Shown here piece after piece: positions 23,763 through 32,513 of a DNA stretch of 64,000 bases. The position numbers and the translations under genes are program-made. This DNA comes from Afifella marina DSM 2698 (GTDB taxonomy: Bacteria; Pseudomonadota; Alphaproteobacteria; Rhizobiales; Afifellaceae), in assembly GCF_900102695.1 (NCBI RefSeq), contig NZ_FMVW01000009.1, positions 1-64,000 on the forward strand, written 5' to 3'. The notes under the pieces are model-generated. The model was not told where the DNA came from. It saw nothing but the letters and a program-made list of their open reading frames with translations, and searched no databases. The first letter of the stretch is position 1, and each line of letters opens with the position of its first letter.

Positions 23763-25577
23763 ATGACAGACAAAACCTTCACGCCGATCGAAGATCACGC
23801 CATCATCGGCGACATGCAGACGGCGGCGCTCGTCGCCCTCGACGGCACGATCGATTTCTTCTGCTATCCGAATTTCGATTCGCCCACCGTTTTCGCCTCG
23901 CTCCTCGATCGGGAGAAGGGCGGGCATTTCAAGCTGCATGCGGCCGGCGACGGGCTGCGCTCGCGCCAGCTCTATCTGCCGGACACCAATATCCTCATCA
24001 CCCGCTTTCAGGGCGACGAGAGCGTGGCGGAGGTTTCCGACTTCATGCCTCTCGACGGGTCGGGGCGGATCGTGCGGCGGGCGAAGGCGATCCAGGGCGA
24101 TGTCGATTTTACGCTCTCCTGCGCGCCGCGCTTCGATTACGGACGCGGTACGACGAGCGCGGAGGCGATCCCGTACGGGGTCAAATTCTCCGACGGGGAA
24201 AGGCAGCTCTTCCTCTATAGCCGTGTCGAGCTCGGCATATCGGAAGGCACGGCAGAGGCGCGGTTCCGCCTGAAAGAGGGCGAGCATGCCTTCGTCGTGC
24301 TCTGTCCCGGCCGCGCAGATGCTCCGCCGATCGACGCCGGCTACGTTTCCAGGAGTTTCGTCGAGACGAGCGATTTCTGGCACAATTGGGTGGCGAACGG
24401 CCGTTACCCGTCGCGCTGGCGCGATGTCGTGGTGCGCTCCGGGCTCGTCCTGAAACTTCTGACCTCGCAGAAGCACGGCTCGATCGCGGCGGCGGCGACC
24501 TTCGGGCTGCCGGAAGTGCCCGGCCACAGCCGCAACTGGGATTACCGCTATTGCTGGGTGCGGGATGCGGCGTTTTCCGTCTACGCCTTCACCCGTCTCG
24601 GCCGCTACGAGGAAGCGCATCAGTTCACGACCTTCCTCCTCGGCCTGACCGAGGGACGCGACGATGGCGAGATGCAGATCATGTACGCCATGGACGGGCG
24701 GCACGATCTCAAAGAGGTCTCGCTCGACCATCTGGAGGGCTGGCAGAACTCGCAGCCCGTGCGGATCGGCAACGCCGCCTACGAGCAATTGCAGCTCGAT
24801 ATCTATGGCGAGCTTCTCGACACGATCTATGTCGCGGCGAAATCGCTCGGCCAGCCGTCGGTCCGCGCCTGGCGGGAAATCGTCAAGATGCTCGACTGGC
24901 TCAAGGAGAACTGGCGCCGGCCGGATGAGGGCATCTGGGAGGTGCGTGGACCGAGGCGGGAATTTCTGTCTTCGCGGCTGATGTCATGGGTGGCCTTCGA
25001 CCGCGCGGCCCGCATGGCGGTGAAATATTCTCTGGCGGGGCCGGTGGAAGCCTGGCGGGCGGAGCGCGACACCATCTATCGCTCCATCATGGAGGAGTTC
25101 TGGGACGAGGAAATCGGTGCCTTCGTGCAGTATAAGGGCTCCAAGACCGTGGACGCCTCCGTGCTCTTGATGCCGCTCGTCCGCTTCATCAATCCCCGCG
25201 ACCGCTATTGGCTGAGGACGATGCGCGCCGTGGAGCAGCGCCTCGTCAAGGATTGCCTCGTCCTGCGCTACGACGACGAGGCGGAGGGGGCCGAAGACGT
25301 CGACGGGCTTTCCGGGCGCGAAGGCGCCTTCACCACCTGCGCCTTCTGGTATGTGGAGGCGCTGGCACGGACGGGCGATCTGCCGCGGGCGCGGCTCATG
25401 TTCGAAAAGCTGCTCTCCTACGCCAATCATGTCGGCCTCTATGCGGAAGAGCTCAGCCCGTCCGGGACGCATCTCGGAAATTTCCCGCAGGCGCTCACGC
25501 ATCTGTCGCTGATTTCAGCGGCCCACTGGCTGGAGCGGGCGCTCGACGGCGATGAGGGAACCCGGTTCGCGGCCTGA
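23763..25577 (+). CDS. Glycoside hydrolase family 15 protein (glucoamylase/trehalase-like)
   Basis: The 604-residue protein begins with the GH15 N-terminal beta domain (IIGDMQTAALVALDGTIDFF, CYPNFDSPTVFASLL). The (alpha/alpha)6 barrel contains SRNWDYRYCWVRDAAFSVYA and the C-terminal YAEELSPSGTHLGNFPQALT, which carries a conserved glutamate. Bacterial proteins of this shape hydrolyse trehalose or terminal glucose residues of alpha-glucans. It has no signal peptide and is probably cytoplasmic. The ATG at 23763 begins the conserved domain; the frame is open far upstream, but those codons overlap the divergent promoter area. Two SDR dehydrogenases follow on the same strand. Confidence 0.92.
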   Translation: MTDKTFTPIEDHAIIGDMQTAALVALDGTIDFFCYPNFDSPTVFASLLDREKGGHFKLHAAGDGLRSRQLYLPDTNILITRFQGDESVAEVSDFMPLDGSGRIVRRAKAIQGDVDFTLSCAPRFDYGRGTTSAEAIPYGVKFSDGERQLFLYSRVELGISEGTAEARFRLKEGEHAFVVLCPGRADAPPIDAGYVSRSFVETSDFWHNWVANGRYPSRWRDVVVRSGLVLKLLTSQKHGSIAAAATFGLPEVPGHSRNWDYRYCWVRDAAFSVYAFTRLGRYEEAHQFTTFLLGLTEGRDDGEMQIMYAMDGRHDLKEVSLDHLEGWQNSQPVRIGNAAYEQLQLDIYGELLDTIYVAAKSLGQPSVRAWREIVKMLDWLKENWRRPDEGIWEVRGPRREFLSSRLMSWVAFDRAARMAVKYSLAGPVEAWRAERDTIYRSIMEEFWDEEIGAFVQYKGSKTVDASVLLMPLVRFINPRDRYWLRTMRAVEQRLVKDCLVLRYDDEAEGAEDVDGLSGREGAFTTCAFWYVEALARTGDLPRARLMFEKLLSYANHVGLYAEELSPSGTHLGNFPQALTHLSLISAAHWLERALDGDEGTRFAA

Positions 25578-25594
25578 CGTTCGCCACCCAAGGG

Positions 25595-25647
25595 GGAAAT
25601 CTCAACGCAACGCTCCCATCGGGAGACGTTCGACGGAGAGATTTTCC
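25595..25647 (+). other. Nested stem-loop between the GH15 gene and the SDR gene
   Basis: An outer stem pairs GGAAATCTC (25595-25603) with GAGATTTTCC (25638-25647, one bulged T). Inside it AACG-CTCCC (25609-25617) pairs with GGGAG-A-CGTT (25621-25630) around ATC. The element lies 18 bases after the GH15 stop and 122 bases before the next start. It lacks a T-tract, so it is not a simple terminator. It could be an mRNA-stabilising or processing structure. Confidence 0.45.
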
Positions 25648-25768
25648 AACGGGACGCGGGACGGTGCGGGATGCCGGCGGCTTCTCATGAGGTGATCAGC
25701 CTTCGCGACGGGCCGCTCGGCCGACACCGCTTGCGTCCTTCCACGCATTCACGATCAGGAGGGGCTCA

Positions 25769-26578
25769 GTGGCAGCTCAGAACGGACTAAGCCTGGAAGG
25801 CCAGAACGCCATCGTGACCGGGGCAAGCTCGGGCATCGGGGCGGCCGTTGCGGCGGGGTTGGCGAAGGCAGGTGCCGATGTCGTCATCAACTTCCATTCC
25901 GACGAGGAAGGGGCAGAAAAGACCCTCTCCGCCGTCGAGCGAGCGGGAAGCCGGGGCGTCATCATCCGCGGCGATGTCGGCCGCGAGAGCGATGTCAACA
26001 AGCTTTTCGATTGCTGCGAAGCGGAGCTCGGTCCGGTCGATATCGTCTTCTCCAATGCCGGCATCCAGCGCGACAGCGCCTTCGCAGAGATGTCGCTCGA
26101 CGATTGGGAGGCGGTCATTTCCACCAATCTCACCGGCGCCTTTCTGGTCTCCCGCGAGGCGGTCAAACGCTTCCGCAAGAAGGGGCTGCGCGAAGGGGTG
26201 AGCCCGGCGCTCGGCAAGATCGTCTTCGATTCCTCCGTCCATCAGCGCATCCCCTGGGCCGGGCGGGTCAATTATGCGGCCTCCAAGGGCGGTGTTTCGC
26301 TTCTCATGCAATCGCTCGCGCAGGAGGTGGGGCATGAGAAAATCCGGGTGAACTCCGTCGCGCCCGGCGCGATCGCCACCGACATCAACGCCGATGAGCG
26401 CGCCGAGAACGCAGACGCGATCCGCAGCCTCATTCCCTATGGCCGGATCGGCGACCCGGAGGATATCGCGCAGGCCGTCGTCTGGCTCGTCTCGGACGCC
26501 GCCGATTATGTGCACGGCCATTGTCTGTTTGCCGATGGCGGCATGACGCTTTATCCCGGCTTTATCGGAAACGGCTGA
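25769..26578 (+). CDS. SDR family dehydrogenase (glucose 1-dehydrogenase-like)
   Basis: The 269-residue classical short-chain dehydrogenase has the cofactor loop VTGASSGIGAAVA, the NAG motif in FSNAGIQRDSAF, and catalytic Ser-Tyr-Lys in DSSVHQRIPWAGRVNYAASK. It ends with a conserved FADGGMTLYPGF. The best general match by eye is to glucose 1-dehydrogenase-like enzymes, fitting the neighbouring glucan/trehalose hydrolase. The substrate is not proven. The start is GTG 25769, preceded by AGGAGGGG with suitable spacing. The following SDR gene lies 71 bases downstream, suggesting one operon with GH15. Confidence 0.85.
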   Translation: MAAQNGLSLEGQNAIVTGASSGIGAAVAAGLAKAGADVVINFHSDEEGAEKTLSAVERAGSRGVIIRGDVGRESDVNKLFDCCEAELGPVDIVFSNAGIQRDSAFAEMSLDDWEAVISTNLTGAFLVSREAVKRFRKKGLREGVSPALGKIVFDSSVHQRIPWAGRVNYAASKGGVSLLMQSLAQEVGHEKIRVNSVAPGAIATDINADERAENADAIRSLIPYGRIGDPEDIAQAVVWLVSDAADYVHGHCLFADGGMTLYPGFIGNG

Positions 26579-26649
26579 GGTGACTCGGCCGCGGCCGAAG
26601 CGCAGGGCCCCGAACCGGGGCGCCGGGCTGGCCAATGGGGAAGATGCCA

Positions 26650-27438
26650 ATGTCGCTGGAAAACAAGGTCGCCATCGTGACCGGTGGAGCGAAGGGAATT
26701 GGGCGTGCCGTCGCCAAGCGCTTCCTGTCTGAGGGCGCGCGGGTGGTCCTCGCCGATATCGACGACGATGCGGGCAGCGCTTCGGTGGAGGCGCTCGGCG
26801 ACCTCGGGCCTGTGCGCTTCGTGCATTGCGACGTCGCGGAAAAACTGTCGGTGCGCAATCTCCTGGCGACGACGGTCGACGCCTATGGAGACATCGACGT
26901 CCTCGTCTCCTGTGCGGCGATCGCGCTCAAGGCGGATTTCCTGGCGCTGACGGAGGAGGAGTTCGACCGCGTCCTCAACGTCAATCTCAAGGGGGCGTTT
27001 CTCGTCGGCCAGGCTGTCGCCAAGCGGATGGTGAAACAGATCGAAGCGGGCGGCGATCCGGGCGTCATCATCCATATGAGCTCGGTCAATGCCGTCGTCG
27101 CGATCCCCGACCAGGTTCCCTATACGGTGTCCAAGGGGGGCGTGAATCAGCTCACCAAGGTGATGGCGCTCGCGCTTGCGCCGCACGGGATCCGCGTCAA
27201 CGCGATCGGGCCGGGCTCCATCATGACCGACATGCTGGGGCATGTGGCCGACGATGCCGAAGCGCGCCAGCGCATTTTGACGCGCACGCCGCTGCGTCGT
27301 ATCGGCGAGCCGAGCGAGGTGGCCGCAGTCGCCGCTTTCCTCGCCTCCGACGATGCAAGCTATATGACTGGGCAGACGGTCTATGTCGACGGCGGGCGGC
27401 TGCCGCTCAATTTCACGGTTTCGACCGAGGATTCGTAA
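26650..27438 (+). CDS. SDR family oxidoreductase
   Basis: The 262-residue classical SDR has [17 protein letters not shown] at the N-terminus. The position usually reading NNAG is altered to [12 protein letters not shown]. The catalytic serine is in [13 protein letters not shown], and tyrosine and lysine are in [12 protein letters not shown]. The ending [15 protein letters not shown] is standard. NAD(H) preference is suggested by the aspartate in LADIDDDAG after beta-2. ATG 26650 is preferred over 26635 because GGGGAAG is well spaced for it. It follows another SDR gene and ends 38 bases before ruvC; whether it is co-transcribed with ruvC is unknown. Confidence 0.85.
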   Translation: MSLENKVAIVTGGAKGIGRAVAKRFLSEGARVVLADIDDDAGSASVEALGDLGPVRFVHCDVAEKLSVRNLLATTVDAYGDIDVLVSCAAIALKADFLALTEEEFDRVLNVNLKGAFLVGQAVAKRMVKQIEAGGDPGVIIHMSSVNAVVAIPDQVPYTVSKGGVNQLTKVMALALAPHGIRVNAIGPGSIMTDMLGHVADDAEARQRILTRTPLRRIGEPSEVAAVAAFLASDDASYMTGQTVYVDGGRLPLNFTVSTEDS

Positions 27439-27476
27439 GCTGCGCCGTTCCTCCCGGTATTCGCTATGATCGGCCG

Positions 27477-28103
27477 ATGAAGCAGACGATTCGCATCATC
27501 GGCATCGATCCCGGGCTGCGCCGCACCGGCTGGGGCGTCGTCGATATGTCCGGGACACGGCTCGCCTTCGTCGCGTCCGGCACGGTGCGCTCCGACGATG
27601 GGGGTGCGCTGTGCGACCGGCTGGCGGCGCTCTATGACGGGCTCGTGGCGGTGATTTCCAAGCACGGTCCGGGCGAAGCGGCCGTGGAACACACCTTCGT
27701 CAACCGCGATGCGGGTGCCACTTTGAAACTCGGCCAGGCGCGCGGTATCGCGCTTCTGGCGCCGGCGAAGGCGGGGCTCAAAGTGGCGGAATACGCCCCC
27801 AACATGGTGAAGAAGTCAGTCGTCGGTGCCGGCCATGCGCAGAAGGGGCAGATCCGCACGATGGTGTCGATCCTGATGCCGAAGGCGACCTTCGACAGCG
27901 ACGATGCGGCCGACGCGCTTGCCATCGCCATCTGCCACGCGCACCACCGCGGCAGCGTCGTGGCCCAGGCGGAGACGACCTCTGAGGCCGGGGCCAAGAG
28001 CCGGCGTGGCGGTCGGGGGATCGAGGCCGCCAAAGGCTCGCGCACCGCGAACGAACACCTTTCGTCGGACGAGCTCATGCGTTTGGTGCGCGGCCGGGGG
28101 TGA
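27477..28103 (+). CDS. ruvC: Holliday junction resolvase RuvC with antitoxin-like C-terminal tail
   Basis: RuvC cuts Holliday junctions bound by RuvAB. The catalytic acids are visible: D11 in [15 protein letters not shown]71 in [11 protein letters not shown], and the pair in [13 protein letters not shown] (D140-D143). The core ends near residue 160, where most RuvC proteins of about 170 residues stop. This protein has 208 residues. Its extra tail, residues 177-206, aligns without gaps with residues 51-80 of the neighbouring AbrB-type antitoxin (18 of 30 identical), ending in [12 protein letters not shown] versus LSTDEIMRLMRG. No good ribosome site is seen before ATG 27477, which is fixed by the conserved N-terminus. 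Confidence 0.95.
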   Translation: MKQTIRIIGIDPGLRRTGWGVVDMSGTRLAFVASGTVRSDDGGALCDRLAALYDGLVAVISKHGPGEAAVEHTFVNRDAGATLKLGQARGIALLAPAKAGLKVAEYAPNMVKKSVVGAGHAQKGQIRTMVSILMPKATFDSDDAADALAIAICHAHHRGSVVAQAETTSEAGAKSRRGGRGIEAAKGSRTANEHLSSDELMRLVRGRG

Positions 28104-28142
28104 AGCCCAGGAGAATGCGCCTCGTCGCCTTGCCGGCGTTTC

Positions 28143-28177
28143 TGTAATGTTCTATTTCTTACCTGAGTAGCATTACA
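28143..28177. promoter_or_regulatory. Inverted repeat upstream of the toxin-antitoxin pair
   Basis: TGTAATG (28143-28149) and CATTACA (28171-28177) are exact reverse complements 21 bases apart, centred about 30 bases before the antitoxin start. AT-rich sequence lies between them. This is the expected place and form for an autoregulatory operator bound by an antitoxin or antitoxin-toxin complex. Confidence 0.6.
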
Positions 28178-28189
28178 AGGGTGGCACCG

Positions 28190-28438
28190 ATGCGCATGAC
28201 CTCGAAGGGGCAGGTTACCGTGCCCAAGCACTTACGTGATCTCGCCGGCTTGCGACCGGGCAGTGAGGTTCGCTTCAGCTTTGAGGAAGGCAGAGTTACT
28301 CTGAGCAGAGCAGATGCTGAGGAGAGACCGGGCAAAACGCGCGGCGACCGCGCTGTAGAAGCGATCGTTGGCACCAGGACGGTCAATCGTGGGCTCTCGA
28401 CCGACGAGATCATGCGGCTCATGCGCGGCGATGCGTGA
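28190..28438 (+). CDS. AbrB/SpoVT-type antitoxin (VapB-like)
   Basis: The 82-residue protein opens with the swapped-hairpin DNA-binding domain MRMTSKGQVTVPKHLRDLAG and continues GSEVRFSFEEGRVTLSR, as in MazE/VapB/AbrB antitoxins. The C-terminal half, ending [15 protein letters not shown], corresponds to the toxin-binding region of VapB proteins. Its last eight bases overlap the PIN-domain toxin gene. An inverted repeat upstream is a likely autoregulatory operator. ATG 28190 is preferred to the GTG at 28181. The same C-terminal sequence occurs at the end of RuvC directly upstream. Confidence 0.88.
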   Translation: MRMTSKGQVTVPKHLRDLAGLRPGSEVRFSFEEGRVTLSRADAEERPGKTRGDRAVEAIVGTRTVNRGLSTDEIMRLMRGDA

Positions 28439-28847
28439 CACGCTCGTCGATACGAATGTCCTTCTCGATATTTCGGAGGCGAACCAAGTCTGGTTTGGAT
28501 GGTCTTCGATGGCGCTGCGCGATGCAGCCAACCGAGGTGAGCTTGTCGTCAATCCGGTGGTCTATTCGGAGCTCGCCAGCGGATATGCACGGCGGGAGGA
28601 GCTCGAGGCGATGCTGATGCATGCCAGCATCCGCAAGGAAGAACTCCCCTGGGATGCCGCTTTCATGGCCGGTTTGGTTTACAGGACCTATCGGGGAAAA
28701 GGCGGCGAACGGACACGGCCTCTTCCAGATTTTTATATCGGTGCGCATGCTTCGGTCCGAGGCTACCGGCTTCTTACGCGCGACCGCGGCTATTATCGCG
28801 GTTATTTCCCAACGATCGAGATCATCTCGCCGGACACCCATCCATGA
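28431..28847 (+). CDS. PIN-domain ribonuclease toxin (VapC-like)
   Basis: The 138-residue protein has the PIN acidic residues in order: [11 protein letters not shown] at the N-terminus, glutamate in [12 protein letters not shown], aspartate in [10 protein letters not shown], and aspartate in [14 protein letters not shown]. VapC toxins cleave tRNA or rRNA and are held inactive by the VapB partner. The ATG at 28431 overlaps the antitoxin stop by 8 bases, the typical arrangement for coupled synthesis. Its TGA (28845-28847) overlaps the ruvA ATG (28844), so ruvA is placed under translational coupling to the toxin gene. Confidence 0.9.
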   Translation: MRDTLVDTNVLLDISEANQVWFGWSSMALRDAANRGELVVNPVVYSELASGYARREELEAMLMHASIRKEELPWDAAFMAGLVYRTYRGKGGERTRPLPDFYIGAHASVRGYRLLTRDRGYYRGYFPTIEIISPDTHP

Positions 28848-29470
28848 TTGGCAAACTCAAAGGGCGCATCGATTCCTACGGACCCGATTGGGTCATCGTC
28901 GATGTCGGCGGCGTCGGCTATGTCGTGCATTGCTCGACGCAGACGCTGCAGGCGCTGCCGTCTCCCGGTGAGGCGGCGACACTTTCGATCGAGACGTATG
29001 TGCGCGAGGACCAGATCCGGCTTTTCGGTTTCGCCTCGGATGTGGAGCGCGAATGGTTCCGGCTGTTGAATTCGGTGCAGGGGGTGGGCACGCGGATGGC
29101 ACTCGGCGTGCTCGGCACGTTGCGGCCGGCCGATCTTTCCTCCGCGATCGCGCTGCAGGACAAGGCGATGATCGCGCGCTCGCCCGGCGTCGGGCCGAAG
29201 CTCGCCGGGCGCATCTGTTCGGAGCTCAAGGACAAGGCGCCGGCACTCGGCGGCGGCATCGGCGGGGATCCGTCGCTGTCGCGCCTGCAATCCGATCTCG
29301 GCGATCAGGTTGCGCCGCAGCCGATCGCCGATGCGGTTTCGGCGCTCGTCAATCTCGGCTATGCCCAGGCGCAGGCTTCGGCCGCGATCGCCAAGGCGAT
29401 GCGTGATGCGGGCGAGGGGGCTGAAACCGCGAAATTGATCAGGCTCGGCCTGAAGGAGCTCAGCCAGTGA
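28844..29470 (+). CDS. ruvA: Holliday junction branch migration protein RuvA
   Basis: The 208-residue protein has the N-terminal OB fold ([20 protein letters not shown]), two helix-hairpin-helix motifs in the middle ([15 protein letters not shown] and [16 protein letters not shown]), and a C-terminal domain that contacts RuvB ([17 protein letters not shown]). RuvA tetramers bind the four-way junction and load RuvB. The length is normal. The start overlaps the stop of the PIN-toxin gene by four bases (ATGA), and the end overlaps the GTG start of ruvB. Confidence 0.96.
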   Translation: MIGKLKGRIDSYGPDWVIVDVGGVGYVVHCSTQTLQALPSPGEAATLSIETYVREDQIRLFGFASDVEREWFRLLNSVQGVGTRMALGVLGTLRPADLSSAIALQDKAMIARSPGVGPKLAGRICSELKDKAPALGGGIGGDPSLSRLQSDLGDQVAPQPIADAVSALVNLGYAQAQASAAIAKAMRDAGEGAETAKLIRLGLKELSQ

Positions 29471-30516
29471 GCACAGATCGTCTCGTCAGCGCCGATGCGC
29501 GCGTCGAAGACAGCGATCCCGACGCCTCGTTCCGGCCGGAGCGGCTTGCCGATTTCGTCGGCCAGGAGAAGGCGCGCGGCAACCTCAAGGTTTTCATCGA
29601 GGCGGCGCGGTCGCGCTCGGAGGCGCTCGACCATGTGCTCTTCGTCGGGCCTCCGGGTCTCGGCAAGACGACGCTCGCCCAGATCGTGGCGCGCGAGCTT
29701 GGCGTCAATTTCCGCTCCACGTCGGGCCCGGTCATCGCCAAAGCGGGCGATCTCGCAGCCCTTCTCACCAATCTCGACGAGCGCGACGTGCTCTTCATCG
29801 ACGAGATCCATCGCCTCAATCCGGCGGTGGAAGAAATCCTCTATCCGGCGATGGAAGATTTCGAGCTCGACCTCATCATCGGTGAGGGGCCGGCGGCGCG
29901 TTCGGTGAAGATCGATCTCGCGCCCTTCACTCTGATCGGCGCGACCACGCGGCTCGGGCTTTTGACGACGCCGCTCCGCGACCGCTTCGGCATTCCCGTG
30001 CGGCTCGATTTCTACACCGAGGCGGAGCTTGAAAAGATCGTGCGGCGGGGCGCACGCATTCTGGGCGCGCCGATTTCCGATGAAGGGGCGAGCGAGATTG
30101 CGCGGCGGGCGCGCGGCACACCGCGTGTCGCTGGGCGGCTTCTGCGGCGCGTGCGCGATTTTGCGGCCGTCGACGGGGCGGAGCGGATCGAACGCTCTCT
30201 CGCCGACAAGGCGCTTCTGGCACTCGAGGTCGACGCGCGCGGGCTCGATCTCCTCGATCGACGCTATCTCGTCATGATTGCAGAGAATTTCGGCGGCGGC
30301 CCGGTCGGGATCGAAACGATTTCGGCAGCCTTATCGGAGCCGCGCGATGCCATCGAAGACATCGTCGAGCCCTATCTGATCCAGCAGGGGTTTATCCAAA
30401 GAACGCCGCGGGGACGCCTGCTGACGCCAAGAGCTTTCCAGCATCTGGGCCTTGCCGTGCCGACGCAGGACCGGGCCGCGCAGATGGGGCTTTTTTTGAG
30501 TGACGACGATGCTTGA
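29467..30516 (+). CDS. ruvB: Holliday junction helicase motor RuvB
   Basis: The 349-residue AAA+ ATPase has Walker A in [17 protein letters not shown] and Walker B in [16 protein letters not shown]. Sensor 1 is in [18 protein letters not shown], and the C-terminal winged helix ends with [16 protein letters not shown]. It drives branch migration on RuvA-bound junctions. The GTG start at 29467 overlaps the ruvA stop, and its 3' end overlaps the following thioesterase gene, consistent with one transcript from the ruv genes into tol-pal. Confidence 0.97.
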   Translation: MSTDRLVSADARVEDSDPDASFRPERLADFVGQEKARGNLKVFIEAARSRSEALDHVLFVGPPGLGKTTLAQIVARELGVNFRSTSGPVIAKAGDLAALLTNLDERDVLFIDEIHRLNPAVEEILYPAMEDFELDLIIGEGPAARSVKIDLAPFTLIGATTRLGLLTTPLRDRFGIPVRLDFYTEAELEKIVRRGARILGAPISDEGASEIARRARGTPRVAGRLLRRVRDFAAVDGAERIERSLADKALLALEVDARGLDLLDRRYLVMIAENFGGGPVGIETISAALSEPRDAIEDIVEPYLIQQGFIQRTPRGRLLTPRAFQHLGLAVPTQDRAAQMGLFLSDDDA

Positions 30517-30958
30517 CGTTCCCGCCGAGCTTTCCGGCCGGCTGACGGCGGAGGGGCATATCCTCCATCAACGGGTCTATTTCGAAGACACGGATTTTTC
30601 GGGCCTCGTCTATCACGCCCGCTATCTGCATTTTCTGGAGAGAGGCCGCTCGGATTTTCTCCGCCTTCTCGGCGTGCATCATCATGAGCTCGCCACGGAC
30701 GGGCTTGCCTTTGCCGTGCGGCGGATGACCATCGAGTTCGAAAAACCGGCGCGCATTGACGATATCGTGACCGTCCTCACCCGGCCTGAGAAAGTGGGCG
30801 GGGCGCGGGTCACGCTGGCGCAGGAGCTGCGCTCAGGCGACGCCATTCTTGTCAAGGCTGTCGTGGAAGCGGCGCTTCTGACCGCGGAAGGGCGTCCGGC
30901 GCGCCTGCCGGGGAAAGTGCGAGAGGCCTTGAGCGCCTCTTTCAAACAAAGCCCGTAA
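30509..30958 (+). CDS. ybgC: Tol-Pal-associated acyl-CoA thioesterase YbgC
   Basis: The 149-residue hot-dog-fold thioesterase has the family motif [24 protein letters not shown] with the catalytic aspartate. It hydrolyses short-chain acyl-CoA or acyl-ACP thioesters in the cytoplasm and is linked genetically to the Tol-Pal system, where its precise role is not settled. It overlaps the end of ruvB by 8 bases if ATG 30509 is used; a GTG at 30500 is also in frame. It precedes tolQ, from which it is separated by a small gene on the other strand. Confidence 0.92.
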   Translation: MLDVPAELSGRLTAEGHILHQRVYFEDTDFSGLVYHARYLHFLERGRSDFLRLLGVHHHELATDGLAFAVRRMTIEFEKPARIDDIVTVLTRPEKVGGARVTLAQELRSGDAILVKAVVEAALLTAEGRPARLPGKVREALSASFKQSP

Positions 30959-30962
30959 AAAT

Positions 30963-31100
30963 TTACGCGGCCAGTCCTCCGAGAGCGACCAGGAAGACGG
31001 AGAGGCCGAGTGCAGAAACGACCAAGGTGTCGGTGAAGCGCGAGTCGGTCTCGGTCGGCCGATCTGCAGTCTGATCAAGGCGGGCATCGAAGCGCGACAT
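30963..31100 (-). CDS. Small single-helix membrane protein, hypothetical
   Basis: A 45-residue protein is encoded on the minus strand between ybgC and tolQ. It has a polar N-terminus (MSRFDARLDQTADRPTETDS) and one hydrophobic helix near the C-terminus (TLVVSALGLSVFLVALGG). AGAGGA stands 6 bases before the ATG at 31100, which supports translation. I do not recognise the family. The reading frame is open further upstream, without a better start. It interrupts the ybgC-tolQ strand continuity. Confidence 0.55.
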   Translation of the reverse strand: MSRFDARLDQTADRPTETDSRFTDTLVVSALGLSVFLVALGGLAA

Positions 31101-31215
31101 GGGATTCCTCTTGGCCTCAAGGGCCTGCTGTTTCGAATTCCAAACGCCTTCCGACTCCAACGGTTCCAATCGTTTATGGTGGACAAGAAAAGTATGCTAT
31201 GAGGACCCGCTCCTA

Positions 31216-31231
31216 ACGGTTCGTTAACCGT
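31216..31231. promoter_or_regulatory. Inverted repeat ACGGTT-N4-AACCGT upstream of tolQ
   Basis: Perfect 6-base arms with a 4-base spacer (CGTT) lie 114 bases before the tolQ start, in the region between the small minus-strand gene and tolQ. The region likely contains the tolQRA promoter. The binding factor is unknown. Confidence 0.35.
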
Positions 31232-31344
31232 GATGATCTCTCATCCTTTAGACTGGTTTCATCGGGGCAGGCTCTCTCAGGCCGTGCTTTTGTCACATTC
31301 GGCGGTCAAGAGCCGCCAAGATCGAAAAAGAGCGATCTCATTCC

Positions 31345-32058
31345 ATGGATCAAGTTGCCCAGACAGCGCTCGCCGATCCGGCGGGTGGCTTTTCCCTGCT
31401 ATCTCTATTCTGGCAGGCGCATATCGTCGTGAAGATCGTCATGCTCGGCCTGCTCGGAGCTTCCGTGTGGTGCTGGGCGATCATCATCGACAAGACGCTG
31501 CTTTACCGCCGGATGAAGGGTCAGCTCGACAAGTTCGAGGATACGTTCTGGTCGGGACAGTCCCTCGAACAGCTCTATAACCAGGTGTCGGCGCGCGAAG
31601 CGCACGGCATGGCGGCTCTCTTCGTCGCCGCGATGAAAGAGTGGAAGCGCACCTATGAGGGGGGAGCGAAATCGCTCGCCGGCCTCGGGCAGCGCATCGA
31701 CCGGGTGATGGATGTCACGATCGCACGTGAGGTCGACCGGCTCGAACGGCGGCTCCTGGTGCTCGCGACCGTCGGCTCGGCCGGCCCGTTCATCGGGCTT
31801 TTCGGCACGGTGTGGGGCATCATGACCTCGTTTCAGGCGATCGCGGCCTCCAAGAACACCAATCTCGCCGTCGTGGCGCCCGGCATCGCCGAAGCGCTTC
31901 TTGCGACGGCCTTCGGCCTGTTCGCCGCCATTCCGGCGGTCATGTTCTACAATAAGTTCGCCAGCCAGGTTTCCCGGCTCGCCACCCGCATGGAAGGTTT
32001 TGCCGACGAATTCGCGGCGATCCTGTCGCGCCAGATCGACGAGCGGAGAGCGGCCTGA
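31345..32058 (+). CDS. tolQ: Tol-Pal system proton channel subunit TolQ
   Basis: The 237-residue inner-membrane protein has three membrane segments, at about residues 22-45 (VVKIVMLGLLGASVWCWAII), 133-157 and 170-195. The MotA/ExbB signature is LATVGSAGPFIGLFGTVWGI. With TolR it forms the proton-driven motor that energises TolA and helps outer-membrane constriction at division. It starts at ATG 31345 and ends 1 base into tolR (TGATG overlap), so tolQ and tolR are co-translated. Confidence 0.95.
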   Translation: MDQVAQTALADPAGGFSLLSLFWQAHIVVKIVMLGLLGASVWCWAIIIDKTLLYRRMKGQLDKFEDTFWSGQSLEQLYNQVSAREAHGMAALFVAAMKEWKRTYEGGAKSLAGLGQRIDRVMDVTIAREVDRLERRLLVLATVGSAGPFIGLFGTVWGIMTSFQAIAASKNTNLAVVAPGIAEALLATAFGLFAAIPAVMFYNKFASQVSRLATRMEGFADEFAAILSRQIDERRAA

Positions 32059-32510
32059 TGGGCGCCGGGATGATCGCACCGAGCAGGGGCGGCAGCAGCC
32101 GCCATCGTCTGCGCCGCCGCCATGCGCTGGTGGCGGAGATCAACGTCACGCCGTTCGTCGACGTCATGCTGGTGTTGTTGATCATCTTCATGGTGGCGGC
32201 GCCGCTTCTCACCGTCGGCGTGCCGATCGACCTGCCGGAAACGCAGGCGAAGGCGATGGATGCCGACACGGAGCCCTTGACGGTGTCGGTCAATGCCGAT
32301 GGATCGATCTATCTGCAGGAGCAGGAGGTGTCGTCCGATAAGCTCGTGGCGACGCTGCAGGCGCTCGCCAAGAACGGGCTCAACGAGCGCATCTTCGTGC
32401 GCGGCGATCGCAATGCCGATTACGGCACGATCATGCGGGTGATGGGCCGTCTCAATGCGGCCGGCTATCGCAGGATCGGTCTCGTCACCCTGCAAGAGAC
32501 TGATGGGTAA
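32058..32510 (+). CDS. tolR: Tol-Pal system protein TolR
   Basis: The 150-residue ExbD/TolR-type protein has one membrane helix (about 33-52), preceded by EINVTPFVDVMLVLLIIFMV with the conserved channel aspartate. The periplasmic domain contains LPETQAKAMDADTEPLTVSV and ends with a conserved helix. It is the partner of TolQ in the proton channel. The first 20 residues are basic and cytoplasmic. It overlaps tolQ at its start, and tolA follows after 3 bases. Confidence 0.94.
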   Translation: MGAGMIAPSRGGSSRHRLRRRHALVAEINVTPFVDVMLVLLIIFMVAAPLLTVGVPIDLPETQAKAMDADTEPLTVSVNADGSIYLQEQEVSSDKLVATLQALAKNGLNERIFVRGDRNADYGTIMRVMGRLNAAGYRRIGLVTLQETDG

Positions 32511-32513
32511 GGA

